Assembly: GCA_963170055.1 (NCBI GenBank)
Contig: CAUJGJ010000125.1
Coordinates: 2,029,501 to 2,093,500, forward strand
Direction: 5' to 3'
DNA from: Halisarca cf. caerulea
Lineage: Eukaryota > Porifera > Demospongiae > Chondrillida > Halisarcidae
Length of the DNA: 64,000 bases
In this document: one piece after another, positions 33,601 through 45,663 of the stretch
Numbering within the stretch: position 1 is the stretch's first letter
Layout of the letters: every line of letters starts with the position of its first letter
Made by a program: the position numbers and the translations under genes
Notes under the pieces: model-generated
Told to the model about the DNA's origin: nothing
What the model saw: only the letters and a program-made list of their open reading frames with translations
Database searches by the model: none

Positions 33601-36542
33601 TCTTCTCTTTACAGCTGACAATGGAACAAATGGTGCAATCATTCCCATGAGTGTTGTCAGTGGAATAATTGCTCTTGTGTTGATCGTGCTTCTGATTTTT
33701 CTGGTGTTTTACTGCCGCAGGTCAGCTATAATTAATATTCATGCGTATTTGTGTGATTGTGTGGGTGAGAGAAGATGGTTTTGTGATATGGCCCGCATAA
33801 TTTACTCCCTTTAAGAATTCATCACCCCGAATTTGGCCAAGCTAATATTTTAGCAAGTTTGATTTTAACCATGACCATTCCCTGCCATTCTGATTTCTGC
33901 TATATGATTCCATTTTTGTGTGGTACCAGAAGGGATCTACATACATGTATTTGCGACAATCAACTACCAAGGGTGTATTTTCTTGTAGACTCATGCAGAC
34001 TTTGACTGCCAGTAACACTTGCCATAATTTCTGTATCCTGAAGGACCTCTTGTAATTAATGTTGTAGATGTAAGAATTTTTTGCAAATTTTACCATCAAA
34101 ATGTACTTTTGAGATCTATTCCTTATGAATGCAAACAGTTTCAGGTGTTGAAAGGTGAGAATATTATTAGGCTCATTATTACAGGATCCTGCCATAATTT
34201 AGTATACAACCATTTTTGATCAGTTATAACTGACCCACCATAATGTTGAGGAGACCTGTACTTTGACACCCCCACAAACTGTGAATGTGCTGTGTTTATT
34301 GGGTGTAGACCTAATGTTAGAAGTACATAATGTTAGCTTAAACAAAAAAGGGCAGTCAGCATTAAATTATTAAATTATATATTATTTTGATCTTGCCTAT
34401 TTACATAATATGCGGGCTGTTTACATAATATGAGAATGTCACCTTCATCAGTAAGGGAAGGAAAACAAGGCCTGATTTTCACAAGTACTGTCATTATTGC
34501 TTTGTTCCATTTGTATACTGTAATACTGTACATGTGTGTCTGTGCATGTGAGTGTGTGTACATATGGACGTGCGTGTCTTAGGTTACCTTTTGCTGTGTA
34601 ATGGGTGTGGTGAAGTTTAGATGTCTTCATGCATTGAATATTAGCACGGCCTTCTCTGTGAGTGCTAATTTCCCGTGGATTTCATTTGTATCAATGTTGC
34701 CTACATTTTTGTATGACAATTCATTAGCAAATATTTGGTCAGTTACGTATATGGTGTATTTTCTGGTATATGGTAAGGTCTAGTCCATTACTTACAGCGC
34801 TTATTACAATCAAGTTGTTGATTTGTGTAGTATACATGTGCAATTATATTCATTGGCAACCATACGGTGTAGATTTTCCTTATACATGTGTATGGAGTGA
34901 CCCGTTATTATACATAGCAGCTGTAGAATGAGAGGAGATGTTAAAAATTGTACAGTTTTGAATTATGATATGCATGTGTTTGCATAGTATGTTGAATAAT
35001 TATAGTACGGTATTTTCTATTGACTAATGTAGTCGTAGGAAAACAGATGCAGAATTTCGAGAAAGCATAAGGTCTTTAAGTGCTAGCCACGTGAGTATGT
35101 TTATGCACTATTTTAAGCACTACACTCAAAGTTAACATGCGAGCTTATGTTCCCAACTTAATCTCATCTTTATCTTTTGCATATAATAGGACCGAAATAA
35201 TAGCTGTACTATGGATGGGCCTGAGCTTGAAGATGATGTATTTCAGTCAGTGCATCCTGACAATACTACGGAAATAGCCAGTCATCATAAGGTTCAAAAT
35301 TGGCTAGTAGGAAGTTCTGACCCCAAAGATGGGGAGGATGATTCAGACTCTATCAGTGATAGGGATGATGTGCCCTTGCTGTCGCCAGGCAATCTTAATG
35401 AGCCTGTCCCTTTCAGTCCTGTTTGTGTATCAAGTGTCACTCGTGCTACACGAAAAGATTACATTGAAATGCATCAGGCTCCAAAAAGTGGACAAAGGAG
35501 TGGATATACTAAACCGTCTATTGACTTAACGCCGTCTTCACAACAAACTGGTAATTTTTGGGATGAATCACAAACAAGTAGTCCTCTAACTCCCTCCAGA
35601 GTTATTGGGGGTTATGTTGAAGCACAATTTACAGATACACAAGAGCCTACTAGGCAGGAATTAAAAGAATTTTGTGATCATTCTTTGGATTCACCTGTCA
35701 TTCCATCAACAAGTGATCACAAGCCTTTGCATTCACCTGTCATTCCATCAACAAGTGACCACAAGCCAGAGTCTTCATATCAGCCCATAGGAGAAGCTAT
35801 GCCAACCTCTGTAGATGAATTTCTGGCTGTACCTCAAGGTCAGGATGATCTGTGCCCTCCCCAAGGTACACAAGCACCTTTGGGTCATTATACTCTGCAC
35901 CCTCCCCATGGTACACAAGCACTTCAGGGTCAGGATGATCTGCACCCTCCCCAAGGTACACAGGCACCTCATGGTCATTATACTCTGCACCCTCCCCAAG
36001 GTACACAGGCACCTCATGGTCATGATGATCTGCACCCTCCCCAAGGTACACAAGCACTTCAGGGTCAGGATGATCTGCGCCCTCCCCAAGGTACACAGGC
36101 ACCTCAGGGTCAGGATGATCTGCACCCTCCCCAAGGTACACAGGCACCTCATGGTCAGGATGATCTGCACCTTCCCCAAGGTACACAAATACCACAGGGT
36201 CATTATACTCTGCACCCTCCCCAAGGCATACAAACACCACAGGGTCATGGTGATCTACACCATCCCCAAGGTACACAGTCACCTTGGGGTCATGGTGATC
36301 TGCACCCTCCCCAAGGTACACAAGCAGGTCAGGGTCAGGATGATCTGCGCCCTCCCCAAGGTACACAGGCACCTCAGGGTCAGGATGATCTGCACCTTCC
36401 CCAAGGTACACAGGCACCTCATGGTCATTATACTCTGCACCCTCCCCAAGGTACACAGGCAACTCAGGTTCAGGATGATCTGTATTCTCCCCAAAGTACA
36501 CAAGCACCTTGGATTCCGCCTTCTTTTTATCTACAAAAGTAA
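22176..36542 (+). CDS. Type I membrane receptor: 4 Ig-like, 3 FN3-like, Cys-rich module, TM, repeat-bearing tail
   Basis: Nineteen exons: 22176-22233, 25543-25869, 25941-26243, 26305-26550, 26620-26904, 28371-28691, 28760-28929, 29753-29903, 29969-30039, 30102-30318, 30378-30722, 30925-30954, 31254-31277, 31742-31768, 33255-33314, 33496-33534, 33615-33720, 35033-35090, 35190-36542. They total 4191 nt (1396 residues) with the frame closing. Signal peptide MCKGFLTVLSAVLLPLYSI; Ig-like domains at about 20-128, 129-229, 230-311 and 312-406, with paired Cys (VVLKCRPN..YACLAV; LSCVA..YTCVV) and core Trp. FN3-like modules span about 407-513, 514-620 (GWSGVAG resembles a degenerate WSxWS) and 621-716 (FSVSAINDGGESEIS). 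A Cys-rich module (717-831) and microexon stalk precede a TM near 904-925 (SGIIALVLIVLLIFLVFYC). The tail has a YIEM (YxxM) motif near 1037 and fifteen 15-residue repeats. Ligand and orthologue are unknown; it could be an adhesion or cytokine-type receptor. Stalk microexons and the 3.3-kb first intron are the least certain parts. Confidence 0.82.
22234..25542. other. Intron 1 of the receptor gene
   Basis: A 3.3-kb AT-rich intron holding a MITE (22703-22881) and a ttcagttcag-bounded segment (24305-24560) that may be another dispersed repeat. A C-run sits at 24967-24979. I saw no additional exon that keeps the phase-1 junction, but a small one could be missed. Confidence 0.5.
22703..22881. mobile_element. 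MITE, Tc1/mariner-like ends, copy 3
   Basis: Ends cagtggaacctgtataatc and the reverse complement of gattagacaggttccactg match over 19 bp with one mismatch. The interior repeats ggtttctggattatagagg-like motifs. It is about 180 bp, in receptor intron 1. Confidence 0.8.
26905..28370. other. Receptor intron between Ig4 and FN3-a, with a SINE-like repeat
   Basis: A 1.5-kb intron containing a composite repeat (27505-27915) with a (GT)n core. A partial exon-like stretch near 27333-27390 (caggtgccgaagtgctctg) does not continue the frame and was not used. Confidence 0.55.
27505..27915 (+). repeat. SINE-like composite repeat with (GT)n
   Basis: Begins gctggtggctcagtaagtca, which resembles a pol III A box (TGGCnnAGTnGG). 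The same start (gctggtggctcagtaggtta) occurs on the minus strand at 49320-49462. The 3' block gcccacactgcaggctgtag recurs near 5862. The (GT)n tract is at 27565-27634. SINE status is inference; no clear B box or poly-A tail. Confidence 0.5.
28930..29752. other. Receptor intron splitting the FN3-b module
   Basis: Phase-0 intron of 0.8 kb, with no repeats or exon-like signal recognised. It differs in phase from the phase-1 introns between Ig domains, as expected for an intron inside a module. Confidence 0.5.
31769..33254. other. Receptor stalk intron with a 77-bp tandem duplication
   Basis: AT-rich. At 32485-32640 a 77-bp unit (starting tacaatgtcatgtgaatcaa) is present twice with very few differences, implying a recent duplication. 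No exon seen. Confidence 0.7.
33721..35032. other. Receptor intron after the TM exon
   Basis: A 1.3-kb phase-2 intron. The 117-residue minus-strand ORF at 33842-34195 has no recognisable domain and is probably chance. Confidence 0.45.
35835..36512 (+). repeat. 45-bp coding minisatellite in the receptor tail (15 units)
   Basis: Fifteen units of 45 bp (core caccctccccaaggtacaca) encode a 15-residue repeat of the form HPPQGTQAP followed by HGHYTL or QGQDDL. Two unit types alternate irregularly. Upstream, a separate duplication gives two copies of SPVIPSTSDHKP. Because 45 is a multiple of three, other frames on both strands also stay open; only this frame is spliced to the receptor. Confidence 0.95.
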
Positions 36543-38306
36543 GAATGCTCAAAAACCAACATCTTTCTACAAAGGCAAGCAGGTTTTGCAGTTTTTGCTT
36601 GTTAAATTGTAAATGTAAGTACTATTGTTACACTTTGTGTATGTATGTACTATACATTGCATTGCTTTTTCTATAGGATTGTTTATTGTACTTATCCCTC
36701 ACAACCAGTCAAATCTGTAACTATACTTTTATGTACGTACATGTACATGTTGTATAGTATAATAATATATGCTGCATGGGTTAATTTTAATCTTAGCATG
36801 TAACTTGTATGTTCAATGCTATGATTGTTATAGCAGGGTCAATCATTGCCATGCATATGGTAGGATTGGTATTTATGCACTAGTGCAAGCAGTCATGTGG
36901 ATGACTGAGAGCATATAGCCTCAGAATGTAGATTTGCCATGTGCATTCACTGAGACTATTATAGACTAGCTCAAGCTTCATGCATGCACCATCACCAGCT
37001 GCAGGCCTAGCTACAGTAGCTACGCATATCGATCTATATCTACAGGTGCATGTCCCAGTTATTCAAATTTCTGGGTACGTGCATTTCTCAGAGACATGCA
37101 TGGTGACGTCTGTAAGTACATTGCCCACTCTGTCAACAAATTTATGTTGCCATCCTCTATAGCTTGAACCTGTAGGTGTCTATTCCCTCCTTGCTAGTTA
37201 GCTGTTGTGTTGTCACATATATAATATAGACTATAAGACAGGGGTTACGTACCATAATAATTATTTGTATCACTGCAATATATGCATCTTTCCATAGTGC
37301 TTTGTATAGATTTGTATAGATCTATAGATAGATAGATAGATTTCCATGGATAAATGCATATTTTTCCTAAAAATAGTGTTAAATTGTAGAAAAGATTGAG
37401 CACATGTTGGACCGACATGCCTTATGATACCTGGCCAGGGAGAACACTGAACTGTTAATAGCGACAATTAATAATTGATAGCAACGTCATGCATGCAACA
37501 TATATAAAATATACTGACCAATCACATTACTAGCTTGCTATACAAGCTTCGGCCGTTCGTCTCATTTAAATCTTGCATCACTTGAAGTACTGTTGAGTGC
37601 GATATAGCTGCACCAAACAGAAGTCAACTTGATCGTATGCATGATCGTATATAATCCCCATTCAACCATGTATGCCCTATCAGTGTTAAATTGGGGTCGT
37701 TAGTTTTGAAAAGTAATCTCGTTACTATGAAAACTTGCAATACATTACAGTTACATATTACTCATTGACAATAATAAATGTAACTAGTAATAGTACGTAG
37801 ATTACACATTGCTCCCGCAAACAACCTCTAAGTTCCATCCCAGTGACATAGTATGTAGGATCATTGAATGTTAGAATCAGACTTAATTGGCCATTCATGA
37901 AACAAAGGTAGTTACTGTAGATTTCACAACCGAGACAATATCTGCTGGTACAGCCAGAGCACTATATAGTAACGTGACCATCTATAATATCTATAGCAAT
38001 TCTGTGTCGTCCTTGATGACGGAAGCTATACTTTCACTTATAACCATTATTGCATGTATATAGCCACAACCTTATGCAGTCTTAGAATGGGGTAATGTGT
38101 AACTTTCACTACAGAGCTATATGCATATGTAATATGTTACTAGACTAAGTTGTAAGATAATTTAGTTATGCTACTTAATTCCTACTATAACATTATGTAA
38201 TACAGTACATTACTTTGGTAATTAGTTACCCCCAATACTGGCCCTATACATCTCTACCATCATCATACATGGTATATACCTCTTCTAATTTGTTTTTCTT
38301 CCCTTG

Positions 38307-38310
<4 letters not shown>
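36543..38310. other. Intergenic, no gene seen
   Basis: Downstream of the receptor stop; no supported ORF. A short (gata) run lies near 37324-37340. Confidence 0.5.
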
Positions 38311-38377
<67 letters not shown>

Positions 38378-38548
38378 CAGCTAGCTCCACCTAGCTGTGT
38401 TGATGTGCATGCTCAAGCGCAAGTGGCAAAACTCTTTAGCTTGCTCCTTCTTGTATGCCTTCCCCTTTCTGCACTCACACTAACTTTAGCCAGCCCCACA
38501 TAATATCAAATCTTTCAAGCACTAGAACCTCAGCCTGCCACATATACA

Positions 38549-38600
<52 letters not shown>
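38311..38600. repeat. Two (TA)n microsatellites
   Basis: Pure (TA)n at 38311-38375 and again at 38552-38599, separated by about 175 bp of unique DNA. Confidence 0.95.
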
Positions 38601-38607
<7 letters not shown>

Positions 38608-38634
38608 AGCAATGTACGTTTGTTCAGCTTTCTC

Positions 38635-38803
38635 CCATGTACATTGTGGCAGGTACCCTTCAGCTGCTGTGGCAGGAGGTATATACCCCATTAATTTGTG
38701 GATGATATCCTTGTTGCGATGGAAAGTTCTGCTGCATGTCGTCTTTAGATTTGTAGATCAATTTGGGGAGCTGCCAGCATTTGGTCACTTTGTTGAGCTA
38801 TAG
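38635..38803 (-). pseudogene. Decayed exon-2 fragment of the gene A-E family
   Basis: The reverse complement starts agctcaacaaagtgaccaaa and runs colinear with gene B exon 2 (agctcaacaaagtgatcaga), including the cccaaattgat and ccaca blocks. The frame is broken and the Pro/Gln repeats are lost. No partner exons were found nearby, so it is an orphan duplicated fragment. Confidence 0.7.
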
Positions 38804-38809
38804 AGTTAT

Positions 38810-39821
38810 GAGCTATGGATTGAGCAGGGCATGCCCCAGTTCAATATGCCAATACATCACATCAGTTGTGTTTTTATATTTAGAGCACTTAATTAGTTGA
38901 CTAAGTATATTGCCTGTAAGTATTTGTTTAGTAAGTATAAGTATATATACAGTAAGTGTAAGTATAAGTATACATTGCAACTTCTCAAATCATTTTAATT
39001 GAAATATATATTTAGATGCATATAAAATTGAATTAGTTAACACGTCTAATAATAATTATACTTTTTGTGTTGTGCATGGAGACATATAAGTTGCATCAAG
39101 CTTAAGGATTATTAAAATATCATTGGATTTCTCAATTAAACGCACACAGTCAAAATCAATGAATAATACATTTTAATAGAAACTGGTATAATTTAAATGG
39201 ATTCAGATGCCCATGTGCCTTTGTATATAATTGATTAGATGCTGCATTAATTTTGATATAATTTCAGAATTTTTAAACCATATGTGTATGTACATGTATA
39301 TATAATGATATAACTAGTGTTATTCACCCATGAATGTGGAATAATGTGAGGATGTCTATGAATGATACAGTTGTTATAAGTATCTTCACCTAACTGTATG
39401 ACACACACAGTAGATTGTTTCAGACATTCTATGCTTTAAACAATGACAAAAATAACGCAGGAGCTAAAAGGCTATTATATTATCCTCAGGAGTCAGGGTC
39501 TTTTAGTAACCATCCCAGTACTGTATATTGAGACAGGGAAAAATTACTTTCCACGCACTGTATTGCACCTGCAGTGATACCTCACTGATCGAATACCAAT
39601 TCAACTGAATCCTTTGGGGGCATGTATATACCATCTAGTAGCTAGATTGCACAGGTTCACCCATAGACGTGTATATAATAGTCTTGTATTCTCACTAAAT
39701 TATACTATAATTTGCTGCAGTATCATTTTACAATTGACAAGAATTGTGTATACATTCTGTCTATCAAATTATGAAAGCATAATCTTGGCCATACAATGAA
39801 AAGGATGTGTCAAGGATGTTG
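38810..39821. other. Intergenic, no gene seen
   Basis: AT-rich, with a gtaagtataagtata short tandem run near 38905-38970. No supported ORF. Confidence 0.5.
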
Positions 39822-41376
39822 TTATATACTGTGATAGATTTGACCAGATGATAACTGAAATCTGGAAGTGCTTATTGAATTGACCGCAGCAGCAACTGTG
39901 ACCACTGGTGCAACAATAACAATGATGATGATGATGATAGCAGAAACTATGCTTGTGATGCTGAGCCCAATGCTAAAGAAGGACTGTGTGGAAGCACTGT
40001 GCTCATGGGGACTTGCTAGAGCCTGAGGAAAGGAAAGAGTAAACATTATAAAATGATTGGATTGGGGTACAAATCAGTAGGGAAGGCTTTAAGTTATTAG
40101 CTAAGGGTTAACATAAAATATTTCAAATCATATATTATACAAGGGTAAAGCTTCTGAATCACCTTCCTACTGCACATAAATAACTGGACATACAGTTTGT
40201 TGGATTAAACTTTACTATAATATTATCTCAATAGAATCCTTCCTACTTTAGGCTGTGACAACACTATATACTGTTATATATCAATGCATGCTGCCAATTT
40301 CAGAGAAAGAACCAAAACAGAAAGCATTTTATTTGTGGATCATACCAAAATAGCCAGAATCAAGGCAGGGATGAGGCATGCCAACACCAGGAGAGTATAT
40401 CCACAGAACACCAGTCCAACTATGGAAAGGACAAGTGCCACCATCGCTTTACCGCTGTGATCTTCTTGAGGAGGTGCCACAACAACTGCAGTTGGTTGCG
40501 GTTGAGTGACGACTACTGTACTGGTGGGCTGTGTAAGTAAATTCATAGAAATTCAATAAAATCCAAAATGAATGGAAGACAAATAAGTTACAAAACATTG
40601 TCTGACACATGCATACGGCTACCTACTAGACCAAGTGTGTGCATGTGATTAAGCTGAGAAATAAAACTGTTACAGTAATAATTAGCAACTACCATTTGCA
40701 TACAGGTACATGTATATACATTTACTATATAGATAGCGTACACTACGAGTGTATGCTTACATACTTGAGGTTGGTCAGCATCTACAGAAAATATAATATT
40801 GGAGAAATATATAAATGGCTATAGACCATAACAGTTATAATGGTTTACAAGCAAGCAGACATTTATATACACCATGCAGTCAGTATACATTGCTAAACTA
40901 ACACTCTAAACTACATAGCAGCTAAGTACATAGTTCTACAGCCACACACAGTGCACCTGCATGATGAATTGACTCACAAGTATAACCAGCTGACTCTGGG
41001 GGCTTGTAACCAGGAGCAGGTGGGGGCAGATAGGCTGCATGTGCAAAGAAAAACAAGAATAATGTTAAACAAACAGCAGACTGCATGAGAAATAAGGAGT
41101 TTGAAAGGTAGATAAAGAAACGAAAAGTTAAACTGTCACTCCAGACCTATATAGCACTGGTGACATTAAGTTACATTATAGTATCTCGCGTTACAGCCCA
41201 CATATGCACATGCAGTTAACACCACAATGGATTAACAGGTTATAAGTCCTGGATTTCTCTGAACCCAAAATTCCACACAAGTCTAGATCTGGGTGTCATT
41301 CTTTTCATTTATCTCACACTATAGAATCTGTTGCTGCCATTCCACTCGATTTGCAGCGAAACTTACGTTGAGCCAT
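39822..41376 (-). CDS. Gene C: small two-transmembrane protein of the A-E family
   Basis: Exons 5' to 3': 41367-41376 (ATGGCTCAAC), 40978-41034 (57 nt), 40765-40781 (17 nt), 40346-40528 (183 nt) and 39822-40022; 468 nt, 155 residues, GT/AG and in frame. The product starts MAQPYLPPPAPGYKPPESAG, continues with a TQPQPTAVVVAPPQEDHSGK linker, then helix one (LVLSIVGLVFCGYTLLVLAC) and LIPALILAIL. The last exon gives ASPHEHSASTQSFFSIGLS and a strongly Ile-rich second helix (SAIIIIIIVIVAPVVTVAAA). It has the shortest intact Pro-rich exon of the family. Same caveats on CD225/dispanin assignment as for its paralogues. Confidence 0.85.
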
Positions 41377-43802
41377 GTTTACAATTCCTAATTAATCAGC
41401 CGCGAGGATGTACGCGTGTCAGATCGATGTAGTTATTCTCCACCAAAACCGGCCGAAGGAGCACAAGTTTCTTGAAGTTCGTATTGCACTCACAAGTAAG
41501 CTATATAGAGCAAGATTAACGTTTCGGGTCTAGAAATACTGCCTACACAGGAGGTGAATACTCTCAGTGATTCCTATAAGCACACTTCATTTCAAGATTG
41601 TGCATACACATATATACAGCCAACATAAAATTCATTTCAAATTGTTAATAAAAAGTTAGGTCATATGGGGTCAGGTCGGGTAGGTGATCATCATTAACCT
41701 TACAAGTGGTCTGTGGGGTCCATTGAAATTGTGGAGGCCAAAACTAGACTAATTATGCTAGTACTAACCTATATCAATAATTTTAAAGGACATAGTGCAA
41801 TGAAAAGGGATAATTACTAATGAGAAACCTCAATAATTGTTAGACAGCAAAGAGAAAGCTTGCTAAAACTTTTAATTCACTTTTGTGAATATTTTAGCCA
41901 TTTTTAATATTCTGTACAGGTTCAAGAGAAAGTTGAATTACCTAGATGTTTTAAATATGAACTAGTGTTGCCACAATTATACTGCTACAAGTTTATCATG
42001 ATACTATTTTATTATCTTGACATGTATTACAATGTATCAATATTATTTCATCACGCATGGGTGGTGGAAGATGCATGGGGTAACTATACATCGAAACTAG
42101 TCTGTATAATGAAGATGGTCCGAATGCTGCTAATGTTTGGTCTCTGTAGACAGGTGTCCTTAGACAGAGGTACATTAGTATCACTGAGATGTATATTATG
42201 GCAGCATGTGTTTAAATTTGTACATCTCAATAACAGTAGATATATAGATCGATGGTACATGCATACAGGGGCATGATTTTTTTGTGACAGATTAAAGTGT
42301 ATACGAAAATTGGAAAGAACAGGAACTATAGGGAATTGTGACAACAAACACTTGAATATAGCAAGCTATGGCTGACAGAATCTGAGGACATTCTCAAACT
42401 ATTGAAAACATCACCATGCAGGTCAAGTGTGCATTGTCAATGAGTGTTAGACACTATGAAATTATATTGTTTTCATAGAGCATTCAATGCTACCAGAATC
42501 CAAAGTTCTCCTGGCAGAGATTCTAAATATTTGGTTGAGTGAGCATCATACGTGTTAATATTTACTGCATGATTTGCATACCCCCCCATCCCCCAAGGTG
42601 CGTAATACCCCAGGGAATGCTACATAACACGCTACTCAACATAGATGTGCGCATGGAAAGTGGAAAGTATTATACTAGCTGTTAGTAAGCAATTTTCTAA
42701 TTCTAAGCTTATTGGGTATATAGTGTTGCTAATTCCAAACCAGTGCAGGCACATGGTATGGAAGTTAATGATTTCAGCTACCTGTGGACTTGTTTGATGA
42801 TGTAAGCCTAGTATATATGGGACACTTCCTTAACTACTTCAGTAGTATACCATTTGGCACAATATTATTTCAAGACTGAGGCATAACATTCAGTTTACTT
42901 CACAAAGTATAGAGGAAGCCACACATGCTAAGTGAATTGATTATTGGAGGAACATCTGCAATGTGATGCTATAGGCATGACATTGTCCTGTGTGGTTTGG
43001 GAAGTGAACAGAACAAAGAAATGACAGTCAGTGAGAGGACATGATCAAATCCTGCATGAATGCCTAAAGACTGACAGTCAGCACTTATGCAAGAGTGCTT
43101 TTCATGTAGAAAGATTGCAGTGAGGTCTTGCCATACAAGTTGGTACACATAACGAACTAGTACAAGCCTAACTACATTCATGAGTGTTATAATAGATTTT
43201 TCATGCAAAACATTAACATGTGCATCCTAGGACAAGTATCAATATATCTATGTATCTACCTATCTATATATTATGCATAATATTATATAAATCTGGGTAA
43301 AAGAATCCCCATTGTTAAGTAATGTGTGTACTGGCAATGGGTTAGTTACAAGTGGTGTTATGGTTAAATTTAACATTGTATACAACACATATTATACTCC
43401 ATTCCAAGCATATATGTACTATTATATATAGAATGCTTCTAACTTCAACCATGCAGTTGTGATATTGTAATCCTGTGATTTACTGGCCTAACTACATGGA
43501 CAAGCTCATGCACATGCCCTTGCATTCTATGGCCAGTTATTATAATTCTTTCAGGAATATGATTCCCTTGTTGAATTATTCACTCAATCCACATTATTTT
43601 TTCTTTCCTACCGTCAAATCTATTAGCATTGTTAATTTGTACATTTTGATCAAGGGGTAACTTTCAAATCATAATATATACAAATGGTACAAAAATAAAT
43701 GCATACATGTAACATTAATTTGAAATGTACACTGAGAATTATTACAATGTCATGAAAACACAAATGGGACTTAGTAAATTGTACAAGACTTAGTGTTCCT
43801 TC
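41377..43802. other. Intergenic, no gene seen
   Basis: 2.4 kb with short ORFs only; the 103-residue ORF at 41965-42276 has no recognisable domain. The first 100 bases are the gene C upstream region. Confidence 0.5.
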
Positions 43803-44944
43803 TTATGACGATGAGGGGCTTAATTTGGTATCATAGGAAATGCTTCTGACAACTGCAACAGCTACTGCCACTGGTATGACAATAGTAGCAATGATGCCGA
43901 TCACACCAACAACTAAGCCTGTGATGCTGAGCCCAATGCTGATATAGGAATGAGTGGCAGATCTGTGTTCATTTGGACTTGCTACAGCCTAGGAAGAAAG
44001 AACAATATTGTAAAAGCTCAAATTAAAGTTAAGAACATGCAAAGTTTGTGGTCACCTTCAACTTTAAACATATACCTCCAATGAACATTGTGTGGCTACG
44101 TAGGGTATTCTTATTCTTATTTAACCTGGAGAACCTTTAGCCAGGTCATACCTTTAGCCAGGTCAGGCAATATGCACTTAATTGCCTGACATACATGAAG
44201 TCAAGTAGATCCATGTAGACCAGCATATATCCTGGTATTACTGTTTTACCGTATCTTGTGGAATTATTATGTGATTACATCCACTTTGTTTTAGATATAT
44301 CAGCACATGATCATTTATTTAATGGATCACAATCATTACATCAACTGACCATTTAAACCACTTACATCATTGCATGTGGTAATTGACTTAAAAGGACAAA
44401 AGTGTGTTCAGTTAACGTTCACAAATGAATGTGTGGCAAACATACCAGAATCGCTAGAATCAAGGCAGGGACGAGGCAGACCAACAACAGGAGAGTATAA
44501 CCGAAGAAAACCAGTCCAATTATGGAGAGGACAAGAGCTGCAATAGCCGTATCACTGTGGTCTTCTTGAGGAGGTGCCACAACAACTGCAGTTGGTTGCG
44601 GTTGAGTCACGATCACTGTACTAGATGGCTACATGTATAATATTATACAATATAAGTATGCAGCTACTGTAAGAACCCTATTAGCAAGCTTCATGCAATG
44701 CTCACAATCATCTAAAGTGTAAATGGTCGAGTGTGTACAGTACATGTATGAATCCTTCCATAGGGATCATTCAGAATACATAGCACATGTAAATACTAGT
44801 CAATTGTATCAATGGTCCATTCATATCACTTTACAAGTAGACAGCATACTCAAACAGTAAAAGAAGTGTGAAAACATGCATACCTGAGGCTGATCAGCAT
44901 CTAAGGAAAAAGATAAGATGCAACTGTTGTAAAATTACTAAAAG

Positions 44945-44975
<31 letters not shown>

Positions 44976-45663
44976 GGAATGGTATGCAATATAAATTTTC
45001 TTCTGTTTTTGTAGGAATACAGCACAGTCAGCGTTAATTCTTCTCTGTCAACATGTGTACGCTTCATATTTAATGTGAGATCAAACAAGTGGAAGACTGT
45101 ATGGGACTGTGGATTTTTGAACAAAAAGGAGGCAGGTAATTGGCCAGCATGTATACCCATGCTGTTCTTGGGGGATAGTTTGAAGAGGATAGGCTCAATA
45201 AGGATCCTGTATATAGCTTGTAAGCATGAGGAGGTGGCCAGTAAGTTAAATAAGGATATTAAAACAATAATTCAAATTAATTTTTGCCTAACATGCATGT
45301 TTTCTCTATGCTTCTAGCATACATACACTGGCAAATTCTACAAGAGAACCCCCCCCCCCCCCCCCCCCCCCTCCTAAAAGAGGACCTACTGCATGGTATA
45401 GGCATATGTAAAGTTACAATACATTGTAATTGGCTTTACTCGAACATCCCTTGAAATAGAGCAATCTACATTGAGCCCACAAACCAATGACATCTACTTC
45501 TTTAAAAGTATATACTCCACCACAGACAGGCTAAGTTATTCTCTCAGTCACCAATTATAGAAACACGTCTAAAAACGCAGACCCAGACTATAAACTATCG
45601 GTTTGGTGAAGGTAGGCTTCTTCCAAGGAGTTAGTAGGTATGTGGTTACTTACGCTGAGCCAT
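43803..45663 (-). CDS. Gene D: A-E family member that has lost a usable exon 2
   Basis: Recognisable exons: 45654-45663 (ATGGCTCAGC), 44884-44900 (17 nt), 44446-44628 (183 nt) and 43803-43988. An exon-2 homologue lies at about 45135-45245, but its acceptor AG is AA, the donor GT is gone and internal indels disrupt the frame relative to gene E. Because exon 2 is phase 1-1, joining exon 1 directly to the microexon keeps the frame and predicts 131 residues beginning MAQHADQPQPSSTVIVTQPQ. Helix one is LVLSIIGLVFFGYTLLLLVC; the last exon reads ASPNEHRSATHSYISIGLS with helix two after it. It is either a short functional isoform gene or an early pseudogene. It is closest to gene E. Confidence 0.72.
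44939..45373. repeat. (AC)n tract and long poly-C run inside gene D
   Basis: (AC)n at about 44944-44970 lies close upstream of the microexon acceptor. A run of about 23 C residues occupies 45349-45371 in intron 1. Both flank the degenerate exon 2. Confidence 0.9.

Noticed and set aside
35880..36480. HYTLHP repeat as an ITIM/ITAM array
   Set aside because: The residue two before Tyr is not I/V/L/S and the +3 residue is His, so the consensus is not met.
35797..36612. 251-residue minus-strand ORF and 265-residue second plus frame over the receptor tail
   Set aside because: The 45-bp unit keeps several frames open. Only the frame spliced from the TM exon has a conserved start phase and a matching stop.
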